From Pipra filicauda (Eukaryota; Chordata; Aves; Passeriformes; Pipridae), in contig NW_024104302.1 in the NCBI RefSeq assembly GCF_003945595.2, positions 1,382,408 through 1,446,407 on the forward strand: DNA of 64,000 bases, read 5' to 3'. Of the stretch, positions 12,754 through 23,909 are shown one piece after another. The notes beneath the pieces are model-generated. The model saw only the letters and a list, made by a program, of their open reading frames with translations, was not told the DNA's origin and made no database searches. The position numbers were made by a program, and so were the translations under genes. How positions within the stretch are numbered: position 1 is the first letter of the stretch; every line of letters begins with the position of its first letter.

Positions 12754-14070
12754 GGAAGATTCTCTTGGGAGAAGGCAGCAGATCCCTTTGCTGCCTGACT
12801 GAGGCAGCAGAGTGACATCCTCTCAAGTGAGGAGTTCCTGAGATCTGGAAACCTCATGTCATCCAGTACCACCTTATTCTACCCTCTATCATCCCATGGC
12901 CTGGTGTCTTCTGCTCTTGTGTCCTGCATGTCTTTGCAGCAGCTCCGTGGCTGTGATTCCTTGGTGCCAGTTTGTACCAGGCCTATTTAGGATTTCATAC
13001 AGTGCTGTTAAAAATTGAAATGAAAATAGTAGCAAAACACTAAGGAATAGTAAGAAAGTAAAGAATGATTCATCTTTAAACAGAAGCTCTTTAGATGTGG
13101 AGGTGGCATTGCTGGCCACCAGCATGGATTCACAGAGTGGGTAACTCGGATTTTAGGTCAAATTATGCATTGTTAACAACTTCCTTTGCAGATCAGTGTG
13201 TCCCCCCCCTTAGTCCCATGTGTTCCCTCAGGTTTGTTGGGATGTGAGTCCGTAGCAGCAGCACTAAAAGGAGAAGGGTTACATGTCCCAGCTCTGCCTG
13301 TGTGGTCAGAGGAGCCCAAAGTGCTGATTTGCATCCCATTAATTCTGCTTCAGAAAGTCTCTTTTGAGCTGGTTTTAGCTCTAGTGGAAGAGGGGGACTG
13401 ACTGGAGTCACTGGTCAGTGTAGATTTGGGATGTGGAAACCTCCCCTCACCTGGAACTCTGATGTGTCTGAGCCCAAGTGCTGCCAAAGGCTTTGTCCAG
13501 CTTGGAGCAACTTCAGCTCCTTTGGATTTAGCACATTTTGGAGGTTATTTAATGACCTACATTATCAGGCTGTGTCAGGGCTGAGGCAGCAGAGACAGGT
13601 TGCACCCGTGCTCTCAGCATTGGAGACCTTCTGGAGAGCAGGAATGTCTCTGTTTGGGGGGAGGAGGAGTTTATTTGGTTTAGTGATGCTGGAATATGTT
13701 CCATAACCAAATACCAGCTCGAAATGAGATGTCACCTCCTGTTTCCTCTAGTTTGCAAATTCAGACCAAGCTGGAGAAACCCTGAGTGTTCAGGGAACAT
13801 GAGCCCTTGGGATAAGCAGCATGTAAGGACCAGGAGCCTGGAGATGTTCTTGGTCCCAGCTGGCAGCAGAGGTGATTTGGGCTCAGGCCCAGGTGTGCTC
13901 TGCTCACAGCAAACCCTGCTGCTGGCTTTCCTTCCTCCATGCCCAGAAGTCTGATGATCCAGGTGAAGCATTCCCAGCTGCTCATCTGCTGCTCTGGAGC
14001 ATCCTGGATTTACCAGATACCATTTTCCATGCAGGTGGACACTGTCCCACCCACCACAGCCCATTAACCT

Positions 14071-14105
14071 CCCCCTTCTTCTTCTCCTTCTTCTTCTTTT
14101 TCCAG
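14071..14105 (+). promoter_or_regulatory. ASIC2: Expanded polypyrimidine tract and 3' splice site of ASIC2 exon 3
   Basis: The acceptor of exon 3 is preceded by 33 bases of almost pure pyrimidine, much of it an imperfect (TTC)n microsatellite (ccttcttcttctcc, then ttcttctt, then tttttccag). A run like this should be a strong U2AF-binding site. Being a microsatellite, it is likely to vary in length. The tract is observed; the effect on splicing is inference. Confidence 0.8.
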
Positions 14106-14233
14106 AGGAGACAACGTTCGAGGCTGGAGTCAAAGTCCAGATCCACAGCCAGTCTGAGCCACCCTTTGTCCAGGAGCTGGGCTTTGGGGTGGCCCCTGGA
14201 TTCCAGACCTTTGTGGCCACCCAGGAGCAAAGG
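14106..14233 (+). CDS. ASIC2: ASIC2 exon 3 (palm domain segment)
   Basis: A 128-bp internal exon of acid-sensing ion channel 2, a proton-gated sodium channel of the DEG/ENaC family found in neuronal membranes. It sits between a pyrimidine tract with CAG (14103-14105) and a GTAAGT donor (14234). It enters in phase 1, with 'ag' completing a split Glu codon, and leaves in phase 0 after Arg. The translation from 14108 begins [15 protein letters not shown] and ends [11 protein letters not shown]. This is the extracellular palm segment shared by ASICs, residues about 237-278 in ASIC2a numbering. The 42 codons have no stop or gap. Two upstream exons, encoding the cytosolic N-terminus, TM1 and the finger, are outside the window. 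The family match is certain. ASIC2 rather than ASIC1 is supported by the later exons. Confidence 0.97.
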
Positions 14234-17200
14234 GTAAGTCCTGAATTTCATTTCCACACCAAGATCCTTGCAGTGGTTCCACACGAGAGGTTGTTCTGTG
14301 CACCGATGCCCTTTGAGAGGCGTCTTCAGCACCAACAGCTGGTTTTGTGCTTTGCTTCCAAAACTGGTTGGGAGGAGAGCAGCTTTTCCAGCATTACTTG
14401 CAGTGCACTGCCCACAATCCCTGTCATTTGAGCCCCAGAAGGGACCTCATCCCCTGTAATTTCCCTCAGCCGTGGCAGCCGCTCCGTGCGTTGGGTCCCG
14501 TCCAACCCGCCGAGCTCTTTGCCAAAAAGCTCTCACACCACAGGGATGTCAAAAGAGAAAAGAGGAGAGTGTTTCCTGACGTGGAGCAGCGTGAAACCCT
14601 TTCAGGTGACACGGAAATAGCCCCGTTATTTATGATCAGCTGTGCTGGGATGCTCAGGATGCTTCACCCTCCCCGAGCCCCGGCGGTGACACATCAGCGT
14701 GGTGGCGATGGATGTGATGTGACGTGGCAGCATTAAACCCAAATCCTCATTAGGCATATGGGAAGCTGGCCAGTGGAATAGGTTTTCCCCCCTAGTGCTT
14801 TCATTCCAGCCCCCCTGCCTCATTGCCTTTCTCGTTTTCCTCCCTGCTCCTCCTGCATCCGCCCTCAAATGAGACGTAAATCAAGCGCAGGGGAGCGAAC
14901 ACGAGCTGTTGGGGGGTTTGCTCTGATTAAACCTCCGTGGGGATCAGGGCTGCAGTTGTTCACTCCAGCTCAGAGCAAGGCAAGGTGCAGGTGAACCACC
15001 AGATTTATCATTCAGGCCTCTCTCCATGGCCACCAGGTACCAGGACACAGCTGGAGATGCCGCGGTTCCTGGATGCAGCTCTGCTCCCCTTCCTTACGAC
15101 TCACTTGTGTGTCATCATCCAGGAGATCGGGGTGGTTTGGGCTCCAGGTGGGCGAGTGCCAGGTGGAAACTTCTCAATTAAAGCTGAGAGCTGTGGATTT
15201 GTTGATCTGGTGGGAAGTCTGGAGGAAAGGAGCAGCTTTATTACCACTCAGGGCTCTGTTTGGGAGTGTAACACCTGAGTAACAGCAAGGCAAAGGGTTC
15301 TTTGGGGGCTGAGGCAGCAGCTGCTGGAGGCCAAAGCAGAAATGGGTTGGAAAACCCATTGTGGGCATTTTTCTCAGCCATTCCCTTGGCACAAGCCCTT
15401 CCATGCATCCCCAGGGTCCTCACCTGGCTCCAGAGGGGGAGCTGCCCCGGGGGACCCAGCAGCCTTTGGCATTGCTTCCGTGGGGCAAACTGTGAGGCAA
15501 AGGACCTGGAGGGGTGGAATAATGATTAATTAGCAGCAGAACTGCTGACAGGAATTACCAGGCATGGAATGCCTTATCCATCTCCTCTGGCATCTTGGTC
15601 ACCTCCCAGAGCAGCCAGGGAATGAGTGTGCTGGGTCATCCCTGTGCCTGGAGGTGCTGTGGGTGTACTCAGTGCAGAGTGGGGGGTTCTGGATACAGCC
15701 CTGGGATTAGGGGCCAGATAAAATTCCCTAAATTCCCTAAAACTGCCAGGTGTAGCTCTTCCCACACCAGAACCTGGCAGGCACTGGGTTACCCCAGGGG
15801 TGACAAATGGGTCAACAAAGGTGAGGGAGGAAGTCACTGTCGGAGCAGAGAATTCCACTGGGATCTTGCATTTCCTTCCTCAGCATGAGAGTGTTTTTCA
15901 GCTGTAAAAAACCAGCTCCAGCAGAAGCAGCAGCCCCTCAGTGAGACCCTTTAGCTCTGGAGAGAGGCCAGCAGGGGAGATGCCAAGGCTGGTGATGGAT
16001 GAGGGCACTGCCCATCAGCACACAGGGCTGGGCAGGGGGTTTGTGGTGCTGGGCAATCTCCTGGTGCTCAAAGAGTTTTGGCAGCAGCTCCTCGAGTCAA
16101 ACCCACCTGGCAGTTCCAGCAGTAATTGGAAAGATTTGTCTTCCTTAAACATCCCGGTTCCAGCAGGATTTGGGAGCGTGGCTGGGAGCTGGAGCCTGCA
16201 GGAAGGATCTCAAGGACTTTGTGTTGAGAGAGAAATAAGGTAAATGCTGGAGGCTTTAAGACAGCTGCTGTAAATCTTCCCCACCCCATTGCCAGCATGG
16301 AACTATTCTGTTATTTCTGCTAAAAAATTAGAATTCTTATCAGGAGGACAGAACCTGAGAGGGGAAAAAAAAACCATCCCTCCCCAAATCCCCTCTTCCA
16401 GGCAGGGGGGATGTAGAAGATAACAAGAAAAACAATTTAGAGGGACTTTTAGCTCGAGTGTGTCCCTTCCTCTGCAGGTTCTGCCAGAGTTTTGATGCTG
16501 GGAGAGGGAAGGGCACATTCCTGCTTGGAGTCAGGGGTTCTGGAACTGATTTAATTGTACTGAGGGCTCCAAAGCCTTTCCCCAGGAGAGCTGGAGGGAT
16601 CTTCATATTCAGCTCCCCAGGCATTGCTGCCTACCCTAATCCCTCCTCTCCATAAAGTCATTTTTTAGCCTAATTACAACCATTACAATGTAAACTATCT
16701 CCTCTAATTACCCCTCAGGGCAATCACCCACCTTCTGAGGCTCTCAGTGCACATCTTTTATTCAAACCCCTGATTTAGTCTGTTTTTCCCCTCTAAATCT
16801 CAACACCTGGGACAGGCTGCTCCTTCAATAAGCCAGAGCAAAAGATGGAAAAGCCCAGGAACCTCACCCTGGGGACCAAGTCCAGCCAGTTATTGGGGTC
16901 CTAAAACGTGTCTTTTACGCCGTGAAACATAAAAGAAATGATCCTCCAGCTGGAAAAGAACAGAAATAAAGACAAAGAGAAGGTCGTTTCCCATCTCCCA
17001 GCTCAGAGGAGCCTCTGTTAGTTATAAGCACTATTTCCAGCAATAAAATATAGGTGTGGATTGGGGCAGACTCGCCTTGGTGTGATGTGGGAGCTGTGTC
17101 AGACAGACTTTAAGGTGCAGGGGGTTGTTCATGGCTGGGTTAGAGGTTCATGGCTTTATTTCTGACTATTCCTCAAATCTACCCTTTGGATCCCCATCCC

Positions 17201-17755
17201 AGGCTGGAAATAAGAGTATTTTCTGGGCTTTGCTTCCTGATTTCCTGCCTTTCCAGGTGTGCAGCTGCTTAGCACCAAGCGAGGGCTTTGCATCTTGGTC
17301 CCAGGGTGATAAATCCTGGCTCTTTATACCCAGAGCTTTCCCAAAGCCCCTTGTCAGAGCCAGCTCTGGGGCTGGGCTGGTGCGTGATCCCATTAAATCT
17401 CCCTTTCAAATTAGCTGCCAGTCTGGAAAAAAAAAAAAAAAGGAACCAAATCAGCTTTTCTCCTCCTCCTGCAGTGGCTGAGCCCTCTTGATTCCTGCGG
17501 AGAGAGGCTTTTTAAGACACATTTCCCAGTTTTTGGGAGCCGGGTGGTTAATGCAGGAATGCTGAGCTGCTCTAAGAGCATCCTGAGAGGGGCTGCCCAC
17601 GTGTCTGGGCTTGGGAGTGCTGAGTCAGCCAAAGCAATCCTGCAAAAAGGCAATGCCAGCAGGAGGTTTTCTCCACAAAGTGTGGTGGTTGGGTTATTTA
17701 GGCCAAGCTGTTCGTTTGCTGTGGGCTCGTGGCCGAGGGGAGATGTTTTCTGGCT

Positions 17756-18127
17756 GTGAGAGAACTGGGATCGTTCAGCCTGGAGAAGAAAAAGATTTGG
17801 AGTGACCTGATTGTGGCTTTCCAGGACCTGAAGGAAACCTAGAGAAACATGGAAAAAGACTGTTTACAAGGGTATGTAGTGACAGGACAAGGAAGTAGGT
17901 TTAGATTGGATATTAGAAAGAAATTATTCACTGGGGAAAGTGAGGCCCTGGCACAGGTTGCCCAAAGAAGCTGTGGCTGCCCCTGGATCCCTGCAAGTGT
18001 CCAAGGCCAGGTTGGATGGGGCTTGGAGCGACCTGGGCTAGTGGAAGGTGTCCCTCCCCATGGCAGGGGGTGGCACTGGATGGACTTTAAGGTCCCTTCA
18101 AACCCAAATAATTCTGGGATTCTCTGA
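17756..18127 (+). mobile_element. CR1 LINE 3' fragment (long)
   Basis: About 370 bp. It opens with 'gtgagagaactgggatcgtt' and 'cagcctggagaagaaaaag', the degraded C-terminal end of the CR1 reverse-transcriptase ORF. It then runs through 'ttggatattagaaagaaatt', the 'ccctggcacaggttgcccaa' block and the standard 3' blocks, to a tail at 'attctgggattctctgaaat'. The same subfamily is seen at 36330-36756. Confidence 0.94.
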
Positions 18128-18964
18128 AATCTGACACTAAAGTCTGGGGGGAGCCAGGACTGAGCTCCCTAAATGACTCAGGAGGCAGCACATGATGGAT
18201 GATCACAATTAAAACAAGAGTGTTTGGAGGGAGGAGGGTGGAAAACCTCCTCCCTGGATTAGCCTCCAGGTTGTGGCTGTGTCTGACTGCCAAGGGAAAG
18301 GAGCTGGAGTGGTTTCCATGGCTGTGTGAGCCCAGAGCTGCTGGTCTGGGGGGTTCACACCCTTTCTCCTGGGGTGAGCTGGCCACAGTCCCTGTCTCAG
18401 CCATGGTCCCTGTTGTGCCTCAGAGCCAGGGATGCTCCGGGATGCAGGGGCGTGTTTCCATGGCAATTGCTGAGACTAATGAATGAGGGTTGTTTGCTCA
18501 TGAATGGGAGCTGTGCAGAAGCTGGCACAGGACATGCTGTGCCCTCACCCTCCAGTCGGGTCCCAAGGGAGGGCAGGATCCCCCAGAGCAGGGCAGTGCC
18601 CTTCAGTTCCCTCTGCTCCTCACTTTGGAGGGATCCCCCTCAGTTTTCCCTGCTTTCCTGGCTCTTTTGGGCCAACCTGGTGTTGTAACAACCCTCTCCA
18701 GACCTTCTGTTGTGCTTGGGGAGGCTGCAACATCCCCCCATCCCCTGCACCAGACCACGGCACCGAGGCCTGGATGGACAAACTGGAAATTACATTTTTA
18801 AGGGCTGATCCCACGGAGGAAAATAAACTCCTGCTGCCTTTGGCTCCCCTTTTCCTGGCTGGTTTTTGCAGCTGCATCTTGGGGGGCATCTCCCAAACCT
18901 CTCCCAGAAGGGCTGGGATCAGATAATGGTTCTTCCCCAAGCAGCTGCTCCCGACCACGCCACG

Positions 18965-19185
18965 GGCACAGCACATTAAGAGGAGATGAAAAGCACACTG
19001 AAAATGGCAATTTCTGCCAACTTGGCAGTAAAAATTTAAGAGGCTTCAATTAAGCAACAGGTTGGAAAGATGGAGCAATATCGTTTAATAGGGCTCTAGT
19101 GGGCCTTGGAGACTCATCCCCTCGTAACGCTTGCACGGGACAGAGAGCAGCAGCTACCAGGAACTGCAGCATCCAAAGTGTAATT
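18965..19185. other. Repeat-free intronic segment, candidate conserved element
   Basis: AT-rich stretch without transposon similarity, lying between CR1 copies. It includes runs such as 'gcaatttctgccaacttggc' with the palindromic NFI-like half-sites TGCCAA/TTGGCA, and later 'caatatcgtttaataggg'. The NFI-like word is seen directly. A regulatory role is inference and would need conservation data. Confidence 0.3.
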
Positions 19186-19321
19186 ACAGAGGCAGGAAAA
19201 TGGGACTCGGGTCTGGCAGTGATGGCTCAGAAGCCCCTGTTTCCACTCAGGGCGTAGGCAGTGGGATTGGAAAATGAGGAGCAATTAAATAACTCAATTT
19301 CTGTGTTATAAGGGGGTACCA

Positions 19322-19516
19322 GGGTGGGGAGGCCCCGGCACAGGTTGCCCAGAGAAGCTGTGGCTGCCCCTGGGTCCCTGGAAGTGTCCAAGGCCACGTT
19401 GGATAACCTGGGCTAGTGGAAGGTGTCCCTGCCCATGGCAGGGGGTGGCACTGGATGATCCTCAAGGTTCCTCCCAACCCAGACCATTCCAGGATTCCAT
19501 GGTTCTGTGATTCTTT
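19322..19516 (+). mobile_element. CR1 LINE 3' fragment
   Basis: Runs from 'gggtggggaggccccggcac' to the tail 'gattccatggttctgtgatt'. Relative to other copies in this window it has an internal deletion of about 15 bp after 'ccaaggccacgttgga', which removes the 'cagggcttggagcaa' block. Confidence 0.93.
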
Positions 19517-20221
19517 GTTTCCTGGCCCTTGCTCAGAGCATCTTCTCCTACCTCCTCCTAGGCCCTCCTAGGATGTCTTAAACCTCCTGCTGGAAAAACA
19601 TTCACTCTGATTTCTTTCTGTTTCCCTCAATCCCACACTCTGTCCCAGTTGAATCCCTTGAGCATATCATTAAATTCTGAATTAATTCAACAATGAGAAG
19701 CCAGACAGGCCAGCAGCAGTGGCCAACCCCAGAGACACCTTCATTGCACGAGAGCAGTTTGAAGCAGGTGGAAGAAAACGTTGGGTTTGTAGGGCAGTGG
19801 TGGAGTTTTGGTTGGAAAATTGGCATCAGGAGTGAATCAGGGTGTTTGTGAAATGATACAAAAGAAAATGGGTTTGGGGGGGAAGTGATGGGAGGCCGGG
19901 AATGGGGCATCTGAATGGGCAGAGATTGGGAAGGGCTCCCTGAGGGAGGAGGTCAGAAGGGACATCAGAGATGGGAGTGAAGGAATGGTTTGGATGCTCC
20001 TGGTCACCCTTCACTGTGGGATGTGGGTAACAGGGCTTTTTAAGAAGATGGAAAACTGAGGAACAGGAGAACTTCAGCCTCCAAATTGGGCACCTCTGCA
20101 AGAGTTTGGCCACTGTGGTCCAACAGATACAGCCAAGGGTGTCCAGGAGAATGGGGGGAAACAGCTTTGCTGCCTGTGGATTTGCTAAGGGAGTGACCAG
20201 GAGGGAGAGGGCAGAATTTAT

Positions 20222-20372
20222 TGGAACAGGGCAGTGGTGGAGTCACCTCCCCTGGAGGGATTTAATAGCCATGTGGCACCTGGGGACGTGGGTCAGTGGT
20301 GGCCTTGGCAGGGCTGGGGGATGGTTGGACTCGATGATCCCAGAGGTATTTTCCATCCTCAACAATCCTATC
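20222..20372 (+). mobile_element. CR1 LINE 3' fragment, divergent subfamily
   Basis: Recognised by 'ggcagtggtggagtcacctc', 'ggagggatttaatagccatg' and 'tggttggactcgatgatccc', followed by a decayed end. It belongs to the subfamily with the short central block also seen reversed at 4568-4830. It has lost the 8-bp tail motif. Confidence 0.85.
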
Positions 20373-21179
20373 TTACAAATCCTGTTATCTAATGAATTTA
20401 AGACTGAGTTTGCACATGAGCCACAGGTCCAGCTCGTTTAGGGGGGAGCAGAAGTGAGTTGTAGGTGGTCAGTGCAGTAAATGCTGGGAGCAGCCACCCA
20501 GCAGGTCCTGGGAGCAAACCCAGGACGAGGCTCAGAAGGGGCTGCCCTTGCCTTTTCTGTGGCTCTGCAGGAGGTTTCAGTATTGCTGTTTGATTTGCAA
20601 AATGATTTCCAAAGAAACAGGGACCCAGAGCATCCTGGAGCTCCAAAGTCTCATTTTCCTTCTGGTGTCCACTCACCTCCAACACCCAGGAACCCGTGGG
20701 CTGTGTAACATCCCCAAGCTCTGCTCAGGGGGAGCTTCCAGGTCCTGGAAGGGTTAAGCTCTTGTCCTTAAAAGTCAATTCTGTAGTGCTTGTGTGAAGA
20801 GAGCAAATGGGAAGGAACACTGGCAAAGGGAGATGGCAAATAGAGAACTTCCAGCATCATTAACTGGGAGCCGGTGCCAGCGAGCCGTGTGTGCACTGGG
20901 TTTCTCATTTTACAAGTGCTAAAGCTGCCTGGGATTGGAATTCTATTAAGTTGATGATGTTTGATGTCTCATTAAAGAACAGAGCTTCCTGGTTATTATT
21001 TCATTTGGAGCGAACGCTCCCCATCGGCGGTTTGGGATGTTCAGGGAGGGGTTGGAATCCCTCCTTAGGGTCAGGTGGGGACCCACATGTGGAGGAGGCA
21101 GGAGAAGGGCTGAGTGGAGCAGAGTTGATGCTGGCTACGTCCCCAAGGCTGGATTCATGGCACAGCCCAGCTGCAAATG

Positions 21180-21385
21180 GGGCAGGGAAAGGTTCTTCCC
21201 CCAGAGGGTGGTCGGGCACTGAAAAGGCTCCCCAAGGCTCCCCGAGGCTGCCAGAGCTCCAGGAGTGTTTGGACAGCACTCTCAGAGACAGGGTGGGATT
21301 GTTGGGGTGTCTGTGCCGGGCCAGGAGTTGGACTGGATGGTCCTTGTAGGTCCCTCCCAGTTCGGGATATTCTGGAATTCCATAA
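21180..21385 (+). mobile_element. CR1 LINE 3' fragment, divergent subfamily
   Basis: Carries 'aaaggttcttcccccagagg', 'gtggtcgggcactg', 'tttggacagcactctcagag' and 'ttggactggatggtccttgt', ending near 'gggatattctggaattccat'. This is the variant reversed at 61308-61444. The left boundary is uncertain, because 21030-21180 may include more decayed CR1. Confidence 0.85.
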
Positions 21386-21504
21386 AACTGCCCCAGCCTT
21401 GTGCTGGGAAATCTCCGCTTCATTTCCACACGTTTCCCTATTAGATAAAACTAAACATGCAGAAAAAAAACACAGAGATAGCACTTAAAATTAATTGAAG
21501 AGAA

Positions 21505-21544
21505 GAGCTCTGTGGCTGCAGACAGAGCTCTGTGGCTGCAGACA
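21505..21544. repeat. Perfect 20-bp tandem duplication
   Basis: Two adjacent identical 20-bp units, gagctctgtggctgcagaca, with no mismatch. The sequence is otherwise unique in this window. Perfect identity suggests a recent slippage or duplication event, or a polymorphic site. Confidence 0.9.
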
Positions 21545-22078
21545 GATGCTGGCAGCTCCCAGGAGCCCCCGTGCCAGGAGCAGCGTGCCAAGGGCAGCAG
21601 CGTGGCCAGGGAAAGGGCAGAGCTGTGCTGATCACCCCCCCTCACCCTGACCTGCTTCCCCTCCACTTTTGCCAAGAGCATCTCCTCTTTTCCTTGCGTT
21701 TCAGGCGAGCAGGATCCATCCTGCTTTCGAGGAGACGAGCCAATTTGTTCCTTTTCCTCTCGGCAGGTTCGGAACCGATTTTCGGAATCCCTGAGAGCCG
21801 GGATCAAGGGGGTTTAAAAAGCATTTAATTCATTAATTAATGACTTAACGATTGCAAAAGTGCGAGGACGTGGGTCTGTCAGCCTCAATTAGAGGCTGAG
21901 CCTGGGTTTCTGTGAGCATGAGCCAGCACAGTGCTGGGGAGGGGCAGGTGCCCTTGGAAAGCTGCCACGGCAGCCGAGCAGAATTAGATCCTGCAGGAGC
22001 TGAGGGCAGGAACTGTCCCCGCTGCCTTTACCCCTGCCTTGCCTGCTGCTTTTATGTGGTTTTTTTACCTTTTGGTGG

Positions 22079-22270
22079 CTGGGAGGGTGGGGAGGCCCTG
22101 GCACAGGTTGCCTGGAGAAGCTGTGGCTGCCCCTGGATCCCTGCAAGTGTCCAAGGCCAGGTTGGATAAATTTGGAGCAACCTGGGCTGGTGGAAGGTGT
22201 CCCTGCCCATGGCAGGGGGTGGCACTGGATGGGCTTTGAGGTCCCTCTCAACCCAAACCACTTTGTGATT
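22079..22270 (+). mobile_element. CR1 LINE 3' fragment
   Basis: Starts 'ctgggagggtggggaggccc'. It has the usual 'cacaggttgcctggagaagc' and 'gtgtccaaggccaggttgga' blocks, with a small deletion at the 'gataaatttggagcaacc' position. It ends 'aacccaaaccactttgtgat'. Confidence 0.94.
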
Positions 22271-22679
22271 TTTGAAGGGTAACAGCATTTCAGAGGGTTC
22301 CTGGCAGTCAGTGCTACCTGAGGGTCCTGCTGCTGTGGCTCCAGAGAGGAACTGAGCAGCTGCCTTCAAAGACAGCTGGAAATAAAAGGTCAGGACAGGA
22401 GTTGCCACATCAAGGACTTGGTACATTGATGTCTGTTCATCAAAACCACCTAGAGAAGGCAAAGGGAGCTTTCCTGAGAAGAAACTACCTCTAGATGTTG
22501 AGGCAGGATGTAGGAGATGGGGCTCCCCTATTCCCTGCAGATCCCCATCCCTACTGAGGTGTTTTTTCCCTCCAGTGAGGTCCCTTGTTCACTGGCTGAG
22601 GGAGGACATGTGGAAGCTCAATCTCTGCCCCCCCTCCATCCCATGCTGAGCCCGTCACCGACACTCAGAACGGAATTTA

Positions 22680-22910
22680 AAGGGCTTAAAAGATTTGTGT
22701 GTGTGGCTGTGCTTGGAAAGGAGCTGATACCATCTGAGCCCACGGTTATTTATTCTCCTTTATCACACAACGTGCAACATATGGGCCCCTTTCTGCGCCG
22801 CCGATGACTAAACGATGGCATCTGGTGCTCCTTTATATCACAAGTGTAAAGCAAATGAGAAGAGATCCCTTCAGCCAACCCTCTGCTATTGTCACAAACA
22901 CGCTCGGGGT
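22680..22910. other. Repeat-free intronic segment, candidate conserved element
   Basis: No transposon similarity. The segment combines AT-rich words (ggttatttattctcc, ctttatatcacaag) with isolated CpGs (tgcgccgccgatgac) in a way unlike the neighbouring CR1-type DNA. The following 22910-23135 is CpG-dense. I see no open frame with a coding signature. It is listed as a candidate cis-regulatory block by composition only. Confidence 0.3.
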
Positions 22911-23217
22911 GGTTTCGTTCCAAGGTGCTGCTTTGCCGGCTCTCGGAACCGCCTCGTTCGGAGCCAGGCGTGTCTCTCAGAGGGGGAATTGCTGGGGATT
23001 GGTTTCTTTTTTTTGCTTTAATGCCCCAGCTGGTCCCTGCAGATGGGATCCCACGTCACCTGCTGCATCCTCACACCTGACAGGGCTGTTGGCTGCTCCT
23101 CAGACGGGACCTGCCGAGCAGAGACGGGCGCGTGTCGCTCCCGACAGCTGAGTAGCTCTTGGTTGCTGTTGCTTCTCAAAGCAGCTTGAGCAGCAGATTT
23201 TGGGAGTGCCAGAGCTC

Positions 23218-23620
23218 ATAGAAACATAGAACAGAATCACAGAATCATAGAATCATAGAACAGAATCATGGGAATAAGACCTCCAAGATCATCAGCCTCT
23301 GACAGAATCCCAGCCATGCCCACTAAACCACATATCACAAACTGACGCTTGTTTTTTGAACACTTCAAGGCTGGTGACCCCCCCTCTCCTTGGGCAGCCT
23401 GGTCAGTGCCAGGCCACTCTTTCAGTCAAGAAATTTTCCCTGATATCCAACCTGAACCTTCCCTGACACAGCCTGAGGCTGTTTCCTCTCCTCCTGTCCC
23501 TTGTTCCCTGGGAGCAGAGCCAGACTCCCCCCTGGCCTCACCCTCCTGTCAGGGAGTTGAAGAGGGAAATAAGGTCCCCCCTGAGCCTCCTTTTCTCCAG
23601 ACTCTCATGTCCCTCATCCA
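23218..23620 (-). mobile_element. CR1 LINE 3' fragment (reverse, long)
   Basis: Begins with an expanded inverted tail (agaatcatagaatcatagaa type, several 8-bp units). It then reads 'aagacctccaagatcatcag', 'gaaattttccctgatatcca', 'ctcctcctgtcccttgttcc' and 'ctgagcctccttttctccag'. It lies 143 bp from the oppositely oriented CR1 at 23764. Confidence 0.93.
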
Positions 23621-23763
23621 GCAGCCCACGGGGCAATGCCAGCCCTGGCCTGCCCAGCATCCTGACCAGGGGCTAGAGGTGCTGAGCAGCCCTTGCAGAT
23701 CTGCTGGGGCTGAACATCAACTGCAGAGTTTTCTGTCTCATTGGCACTTGAGGAATGAGGCCC

Positions 23764-23909
23764 CATCCCTGGAAGTGTCCAAGGCCAGGTTGGAGGGGGC
23801 TTGGAGCAACCTGGGCTAGTGGAAGGTGTCCCTGCCCATGGCAGGGGGTGGGGCTGGATGGTCCTTAATGTCCCTTCCAACCCAAACCATTCCGTGGTTC
23901 TGTGCTCTG
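23764..23909 (+). mobile_element. CR1 LINE 3' fragment
   Basis: Short copy beginning at 'atccctggaagtgtccaagg' and ending 'aaccattccgtggttctgtg'. It forms a tail-outward inverted pair with 23218-23620. Confidence 0.93.

Larger units (their letters stand above)
1..14105 (+). other. ASIC2: ASIC2 intron 2 (partial, 3' end)
   Basis: This stretch ends at the AG acceptor of exon 3 (14104-14105) and has no 5' end in the window. I recognised no coding exon in it. In particular, I did not find the finger/palm segment that precedes exon 3 in ASIC proteins. It holds six CR1 fragments, short simple repeats and unique DNA. The segments at 6315-6600 and 10740-10900 are AT-rich and repeat-free. The very long intron fits the known large size of the ASIC2 gene in vertebrates. 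Numbering as intron 2 is inferred from the ten-exon structure of mammalian ASIC2. Confidence 0.85.

Noticed and set aside
17416..17431. Poly(A) run as the tail of a processed pseudogene
   Set aside because: No gene-like sequence precedes it and no flanking duplication is visible.
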